Below the pieces are notes generated by a model. The model ran no database searches and was not told the origin of the DNA. It saw only the letters and a list, made by a program, of their open reading frames with translations. This document shows, one piece after another, positions 21,874 through 26,144 of a DNA stretch of 26,144 nt (position 1 is its first letter; the number at the start of each line of letters is the position of its first letter). Source of the stretch: Flavobacterium psychrophilum (GTDB lineage Bacteria > Bacteroidota > Bacteroidia > Flavobacteriales > Flavobacteriaceae); assembly GCA_945874225.1 (NCBI GenBank), contig CAMCFT010000039.1, forward strand, positions 1 through 26,144, given 5' to 3'. The translations under genes and the position numbers were made by a program.

Positions 21874-23247
21874 TTATTCCTCAATAAATTTTATACCAAT
21901 CGTAGCAATATTGGAACTCAACCCATCACTCCTATCATAATGATTAAATCTAAAATCGATATTTTTTATTGCTATGCCTAAGATTTTAGCAGTTCCAAAA
22001 ATATCTGTATAATTCACCCCAAATCCATATTGATTGGCATTAAAAGTAGATAAATCATAATCTGAAGTGTAATACTCCTCAGTAGAAAGATGGGTTTCAA
22101 AAGGTGCAAAATACTTGGATTGTTTTTGTGCGTAATAACGATACATTGGAAAAACTGTGAATTTATCCGTTATTTTATAAGGCAATTCTATACTTGCTGT
22201 ATGTGCAGTAATATCCCAATTGTCCCAATAATAGCGATAATAAGTTCTCAATGCCATTTTTTCGTTTATGTAATAATTCCAACGTAAACCAATTGGAACT
22301 TTGAAACGAGAATTTGGCAGTCGTTCAATGTCATCAGCAAGCTGGTAAGCTCCTTTGTTTGCAGTAGTAGAATAAACAGGAATATATTGAGGATCGCCAA
22401 CATAAAAATTAGCTTTATCCGCAAAGTACATTCTTTGATAAGGTGTTGAAAGTTTTCCTTCTTGCTGTAAAAGATCAAAAAAGATAGAGAATTGTGATTT
22501 TTTAGTCAGCACTTGCGAAAAACCAAAAGAGGCAGAATATGAATTTCTATTAGTTGATGTCCAAGGAGTAAATTGGTTAGTATAAGCAGTTGAATGATTT
22601 CCGTTTTGGTCATAAACATAGGAGCTCATACTATAAAAATCCCTAAATTCTATTGGATAAATAGGTCTCCATTGATCAATATAAGCATTGGCTTTCAAGG
22701 AAACTTCTGAATTTTTATTATTGAAAAGTTTTGTGATTCCTCCTCCAAAACCAACAGAAGTATAATCGTATTCATTCGAAAAAGATACATCTGTGTTCCA
22801 AATAAAATTTCTATTATCACTACTGTGGCTGTAATTTGCAACTAATGAAACTAATGCATCCATTGATGAAGCTCCTGAAGATGCTTGCCAAGGTGTTGGT
22901 TTTCCCGTTGCAATATTACCTATATCTTCTTCTTCCCCATTATCATAAGGGTTAATATTGCTTGATGAAGCTGATGAATAGGCTGAAATTCCTGCATCTA
23001 CTGTTAAAACATCATCTTCGTTCAAAGGAATAGAAATGACAATATTAGATGCAACATTAGTTAGTTTTTCGGAACCAATTCCTCCGGAAACTGCAGAATG
23101 CGTACCTTCCTGTTGGTAATAACTGGCCAGAAAATCGACTTCGACACTTTCTAAAACGCGTTTTTTAAATACCTTAGTTGAATCTTTCTCTTGTGCAAAA
23201 GAAAAAACACTATTTAATAAAACTAAAACCAAAATTAATTTTTTCAT
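21874..23247 (-). CDS. DUF3570 outer-membrane-type beta-rich protein
   Basis: A 457-residue protein with signal peptide MKKLILVLVLLNSVFSFAQ, then alternating amphipathic beta strands rich in Tyr, Asn and Ser to the end (last strands FGVNYTDIFG, FRFNHYDRSDG, IATIGIKFIEE), consistent with a beta barrel. Family DUF3570. The segment SSGASSMD at ~123-130 looks like an ApbE target (S/T-G-A-S/T). The ATG at 23247 is used because the longer open frame from 23364 would overlap the DUF4266 gene and lose the signal peptide. The gap to the DUF4266 gene is 10 nt. The grouping of DUF3570, DUF4266, ApbE and a thioredoxin recurs in many genomes in my recollection; its function is not known to me. Confidence 0.85.
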   Translation of the reverse strand: MKKLILVLVLLNSVFSFAQEKDSTKVFKKRVLESVEVDFLASYYQQEGTHSAVSGGIGSEKLTNVASNIVISIPLNEDDVLTVDAGISAYSSASSSNINPYDNGEEEDIGNIATGKPTPWQASSGASSMDALVSLVANYSHSSDNRNFIWNTDVSFSNEYDYTSVGFGGGITKLFNNKNSEVSLKANAYIDQWRPIYPIEFRDFYSMSSYVYDQNGNHSTAYTNQFTPWTSTNRNSYSASFGFSQVLTKKSQFSIFFDLLQQEGKLSTPYQRMYFADKANFYVGDPQYIPVYSTTANKGAYQLADDIERLPNSRFKVPIGLRWNYYINEKMALRTYYRYYWDNWDITAHTASIELPYKITDKFTVFPMYRYYAQKQSKYFAPFETHLSTEEYYTSDYDLSTFNANQYGFGVNYTDIFGTAKILGIAIKNIDFRFNHYDRSDGLSSNIATIGIKFIEE

Positions 23248-23257
23248 TTTTTTATAG

Positions 23258-23467
23258 TTAATTACATCCACAACCACCACCTGATTTTCCTCCATTGGCC
23301 CCAGCCGCAGCTTCTCTGTAAACCTGAAAAGTACTTTCGTATTTTTCTGTATTTCTTGCAGCAAGTTTCATATCCGGGTCGTTTATTTTTTGCATTTCGT
23401 ATGGTTTAACCGAATTACAGGATTGTAAAACCACAAAAACTAATGCTAACAATGCTAATTTTTTCAT
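23258..23467 (-). CDS. DUF4266 small lipoprotein with Gly/Cys tail
   Basis: A 69-residue protein: lipoprotein signal MKKLALLALVFVVLQSC (Cys17 lipidated, lipobox LQSC), then KPYEMQKINDPDM, then YREAAAGANGGKSGGGCGCN at the C-terminus. The strict GGGCGCN end with two Cys is the hallmark of DUF4266 and suggests metal or cofactor attachment at the envelope. It lies 35 nt after the apbE stop and 10 nt before the DUF3570 gene, so all are co-transcribed. Function unknown. Confidence 0.88.
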   Translation of the reverse strand: MKKLALLALVFVVLQSCNSVKPYEMQKINDPDMKLAARNTEKYESTFQVYREAAAGANGGKSGGGCGCN

Positions 23468-23502
23468 ATTTATTTTAATTAATCTGTCTTAATAATTAGA
23501 AA

Positions 23503-24498
23503 CTAATTGCTCCATAAATCCATTTTCTCTAAATGAATCCCTTTCGAAGTATATATTTTGCCTTTGTCGTCAATTATAATACACTCTATTCCTTTGAGTT
23601 GATTTATAAAATTCAGACCGGCGTCAACGCCAAAAAGGAAAACTCCTTTTGCTAAAACATCGGCCATTTCGGTTTGTTTTGCAAAAGTGGTTACGCTCAC
23701 AATTCCTTGTGCCGGATAACCTGTTTTTGGGTTGATAATATGACTGTATCTGATTCCGTTAAAAATAACATATCTTTCATAGGTTCCGGAGGTTTCTACA
23801 GCACTGTCTTCGAGTGGAAAAGTTGCGAAAATCTTGTTTTTATTCATTGGATTTACAATTCCAACCGTCCAGGGTTTTCCGTCAGGTTGTTTTCCCCAGG
23901 TACAAATATCTCCAGAAACGTTTGCTATTCCTGATGTACAGCCTTTTGAGACTAATAAAGTTTTGATTTTATCGGCAATAAAACCTTGTGCAATACCGCC
24001 AAGACCTAATTTCATTCCTTTATCTCTTAAGAAAACTGTTTGTTCCTTTTCGTCGAGAATAATCTTTTGGTAACCTACTCTTTCCACCGATTTTTTGATA
24101 GCTTCAGGTGGTGGTATTTCTTTCATTGAACCGTCAAATTTCCATATTTTATCCATTGAAGCATACGAAATATCGAATGCTCCATCGGTTAGTTTAGAAA
24201 CTTTAATAGCTCGTTGTATCAATTGGAAGATTTCATCATCAACTTTAACGGGTTTTATACCTGCGTTCTGATTGACGTGGGATATTTGGGTTTCCGGTTT
24301 CCAGTCAGAAACTAAATTTTCTATTCTCGATACTTCAGCAATCGCTGCATCAATATATTCATTTCCTTGAATAGTATCTTTGGCAACCACTGTCATTTCA
24401 AATGGACTAGTCATCATATACAATTTCCTCCTATGAACGATTTGTCCGAAGGAGGAAATTGTAAATAATACTATTCCAAAAAACAGGAGTTTTTTCAT
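23503..24498 (-). CDS. apbE: FAD:protein FMN transferase
   Basis: A 331-residue ApbE-family enzyme that moves FMN from FAD onto Ser/Thr of target proteins outside the cytoplasm (Mg2+-dependent). Signal peptide MKKLLFFGIVLFTISSFGQ without lipobox. Family marks: SDWKPETQISHVN (~64), DGAFDISYA (~106), LGLGGIAQGFIADKI (~172), NVSGDICTWG (~195), TSGTYERY (~238), SHIINPKTGYPAQG (~254) and the metal-site region TEMADVLAKGVFLFG (~282). The ATG overlaps the thioredoxin stop by one base (TAATG), so translation is coupled. No RnfG/NqrC target is in the window; DUF3570 and DUF4266 are the nearest candidate substrates. Confidence 0.95.
   Translation of the reverse strand: MKKLLFFGIVLFTISSFGQIVHRRKLYMMTSPFEMTVVAKDTIQGNEYIDAAIAEVSRIENLVSDWKPETQISHVNQNAGIKPVKVDDEIFQLIQRAIKVSKLTDGAFDISYASMDKIWKFDGSMKEIPPPEAIKKSVERVGYQKIILDEKEQTVFLRDKGMKLGLGGIAQGFIADKIKTLLVSKGCTSGIANVSGDICTWGKQPDGKPWTVGIVNPMNKNKIFATFPLEDSAVETSGTYERYVIFNGIRYSHIINPKTGYPAQGIVSVTTFAKQTEMADVLAKGVFLFGVDAGLNFINQLKGIECIIIDDKGKIYTSKGIHLEKMDLWSN
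24421..24461 (-). other. 11-bp mRNA hairpin within the apbE 5' coding region
   Basis: CAATTTCCTCC (24421-24431) and GGAGGAAATTG (24451-24461) are perfect inverse copies over a 19-nt loop, located in codons about 13-26 just after the signal-peptide coding region. Both arms encode unrelated residues, so it is not a coding repeat. Confidence 0.5.
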
Positions 24499-24938
24499 TA
24501 GTTAGCCATTGAATGGATTGCTTGAATATAATCTTCAGCCGATATATTGGCATATCCTTTTTCACCAACCACTTTTCCGGTTTTGTCCAGTAAAATAACG
24601 AATGGAAAATTACCTTCTTTATTATATTTTTCAGCTAATTTATCATTGTTTGCAGTCAATTCCGGAGAAAGCAAGTTTGCTTTTTTCTTTGGAAAATCAG
24701 CTTTAATCAAAATCCAACTTTTTTGGCTTTCTTTTTTAAAAGCTTCAGATTGCCAAACATTTTTATCCAATTTGATACAGGGTGCGCACCAATCTGAACC
24801 TGAAAAAACCAAAAGAATCTTTTTGTTTTGTTCTGTTGCTTCTTTTTTAGCTTCTTCTAAATTAGATTTCCATTCTTGTGAATAACCCAATGTCACTGTA
24901 AAAAGCAACATAATTATCAAACTTTTTTTTATATTCAT
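24498..24938 (-). CDS. Periplasmic thioredoxin-like protein
   Basis: A 146-residue exported thioredoxin-fold protein: signal peptide MNIKKSLIIMLLFTVTLGYSQ, then EEAKKEATEQNKKILLVFSGSDWC51-AP-C54-IKLD with the CxxC active site, and cis-Pro region GNFPFVILLD. The fold resembles Thioredoxin_7/DsbD-gamma-like proteins. First gene of the thioredoxin-apbE-DUF4266-DUF3570 unit. It could keep the Cys pair of DUF4266, or cytochrome Cys, reduced. No TAnnTTTG box lies close upstream; a match (TAATTTTG, minus strand) at 25105-25112 would leave a leader of ~160 nt. Confidence 0.9.
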   Translation of the reverse strand: MNIKKSLIIMLLFTVTLGYSQEWKSNLEEAKKEATEQNKKILLVFSGSDWCAPCIKLDKNVWQSEAFKKESQKSWILIKADFPKKKANLLSPELTANNDKLAEKYNKEGNFPFVILLDKTGKVVGEKGYANISAEDYIQAIHSMAN

Positions 24939-25295
24939 TGAACTTATATTATATATTTTTAAATTTTAATAATTTCCAGTAAAATTATTGTTTTAAATAA
25001 GATTCACTACTTGGTCCTAAAGATTTAAGTAAACATTAACCATAAAGCCTTGTTAGGTAAAAATTTAAGGTTAACCAATGTCAAGTAGATTGCTTCTAAA
25101 CTAGCAAAATTAAAGACAGTTTCAGTATGGTTTTATTCCTAAATCATTCAAAAACACTAACCATTTGATTAGAAACAATTATAAAAGGAATAACCCTACC
25201 TAAAATTCAACATTAAAAGGCTTTTAAAATTTAACTTAAGTAAATATTGTAATAAGACTGTTTTATCACTTTGAATTTCTATTTTTACAAAAAAA
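24939..25295. other. Intergenic region between divergent genes
   Basis: 357 bp, AT-rich, between the divergently transcribed thioredoxin unit and the DUF1275 gene. It should hold promoters for both. The only TAnnTTTG match found is at 25105-25112 on the minus strand (TAATTTTG), in the direction of the thioredoxin gene. I see no RNA gene or long inverted repeat. A small ORF on the minus strand at 25196-25468 overlaps the DUF1275 gene and is judged a shadow. Confidence 0.4.
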
Positions 25296-26027
25296 ATGTT
25301 CCGACATAAAGGAAAAAACAGAACCTTTGCACAAGATTTAAGATTGGCAACATTGCTGTCATTTGTAGCAGGACTTGTCAATATTACAGGAGTTTTAGCG
25401 ATTAAAACTTTGACTACGAATGTAACTGGACACTTTGCTTTTTTTTCTGAAGAAATAATTGAACACAATTATTCAGCCGCAATAACTTTTTTTGTTTTTA
25501 CTGTTTTATTTTTGGTGGGTTCTTTTACTTCTAGTTTCTTAGAAGAATTGGTAACTCAAAAAAATCCTCAATTATCGCACATAATTCCCATTTCATTAGA
25601 AATGATAGTTTTAGTAGGTGTTGGGATTTTCGGATCACAATCAAACCTATCGTCTTTAGAAGGGAAATTAACAGCCTTTTTTATGCTTTTTGCAATGGGA
25701 ATCCAAAATTCCTTGGTAACCAATATTTCAAAATCAACCGTACGAACAACTCACTTAACAGGTCTTTTTACGGATTTAGGAATAGAATTATCGCAGCTTC
25801 TTTTTTATAAGAAACCTGAAGAAGTAAAAAAATTAAAAACTCGAGTATTTCTTCGATTATCCATCATTACATTCTTTTTTGGAGGTTGTATTTCTGGAGG
25901 TATTGCTTACCAATTTCTCGAAGTAAAAACACTTTTTATTGCAGCTTTTTTCCTCTTGATAGCGCAATGGTATGATTATTTACGCCTAAAAATCCACTTG
26001 ATTAAAAGAAAAGCATTCCATAATTAA
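25296..26027 (+). CDS. DUF1275 (YoaK-like) membrane protein
   Basis: A 243-residue protein with about six membrane helices, including LATLLSFVAGLVNITGVLAI, TNVTGHFAFFSEE and FAMGIQNSLVTNISKSTVRTTHLTGLFTDLG. The last segment (GxQN...T.TTH.TG..TD.G) is the signature of DUF1275/YoaK proteins. The biochemical role of the family is unknown; a transporter is likely from the topology. It is divergent from the thioredoxin unit and reads away from it. Confidence 0.88.
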   Translation: MFRHKGKNRTFAQDLRLATLLSFVAGLVNITGVLAIKTLTTNVTGHFAFFSEEIIEHNYSAAITFFVFTVLFLVGSFTSSFLEELVTQKNPQLSHIIPISLEMIVLVGVGIFGSQSNLSSLEGKLTAFFMLFAMGIQNSLVTNISKSTVRTTHLTGLFTDLGIELSQLLFYKKPEEVKKLKTRVFLRLSIITFFFGGCISGGIAYQFLEVKTLFIAAFFLLIAQWYDYLRLKIHLIKRKAFHN

Positions 26028-26115
26028 ATATATTTTAATTCTACTAACCCCGTTGGGTGCATTAATAAAATACTCAATTATTAACGAAATATAAAAAATT
26101 TAACACATAGACCTG

Positions 26116-26131
26116 TCTGCCGAAAGGCAGA
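26116..26131. other. GAAA-loop hairpin downstream of the DUF1275 gene
   Basis: TCTGCC-gaaa-GGCAGA, six perfect pairs closing a GAAA tetraloop, flanked by ACATAG on both sides (26105-26110 and 26133-26138). There is no real T-tract, so it resembles a dispersed repeat rather than a terminator. Confidence 0.45.
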
Positions 26132-26144
26132 AACATAGTAAAAA

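Noticed and set aside
23248..23364. Longer N-terminus for the DUF3570 protein
   Set aside because: It overlaps the DUF4266 gene in another frame and would hide the signal peptide MKKLILVLVLLNSVFSFAQ.
26116..26131. Terminator of the DUF1275 gene
   Set aside because: It lies 89 nt past the stop and lacks a T-tract; better seen as a dispersed hairpin.

Overview
The window looks like a chromosomal segment of a Flavobacterium-like member of the Bacteroidota. The DNA is AT-rich and Shine-Dalgarno sites are weak or absent. Several genes carry the Bacteroidota -7 box TAnnTTTG. Many families are typical of the phylum: SUI1-type translation factor, HU-related protein, MutS2, DUF3570/DUF4266, and CarboxypepD_reg-like domains. 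No rRNA, tRNA or CRISPR array was seen.

Layout. (1) Positions 1-4217 hold the 3' part of a very large hybrid histidine kinase. Its visible N-terminal part is 36 near-perfect 63-bp (21-residue) repeats, followed by PAS-PAS-HisKA-HATPase-REC. A MITE-like palindromic element with an apparent 10-bp target duplication sits directly after its stop. (2) 4587-7643 holds forward housekeeping genes: a 2OG-Fe(II) oxygenase, a SUI1 factor, a nucleoside phosphorylase and a GNAT acetyltransferase. (3) 7670-10206 is on the reverse strand: a beta-lactamase-type serine hydrolase lipoprotein, an HU-like protein whose N-terminus is split by a 1-nt frameshift in a homopolymer, three 22-bp-spaced TTACCGCGGTAA-type palindromes, and uracil-DNA glycosylase. 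(4) 10528-15225 is forward: mutS2 without an Smr domain, a three-domain secreted protein, a GIY-YIG protein bracketed by palindromic repeats, a DCC-family protein and a 42-residue membrane peptide. (5) 15291-24938 is all on the reverse strand. It starts with the relic of an ABC-F gene and continues with a run of redox, metal and signalling genes. (6) 25296-26027 is a forward DUF1275/YoaK-like membrane protein.

Region 5 is the most system-like part. In transcription order it encodes a periplasmic thioredoxin, an ApbE flavin transferase, a small DUF4266 lipoprotein with a Gly/Cys tail, a DUF3570 outer-membrane-type protein and an OmpR-type regulator with its sensor kinase. It continues with a ferritin-like/VIT1 fusion (iron or manganese transport), an unassigned four-helix membrane protein, a DUF2231-like protein, a cytochrome-b-like membrane protein and a ten-heme c-type cytochrome. 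A plausible reading is an extracytoplasmic flavin/heme electron-transfer locus tied to metal handling, under its own two-component control. That linkage is inferred from gene order only.

A second theme is repeats. Several palindromic elements sit against gene ends, and two of them (10199-10485 and 14044-14641) are flanked by duplicated 5' ends of a neighbouring gene, which suggests mobility with target duplication or a related rearrangement.
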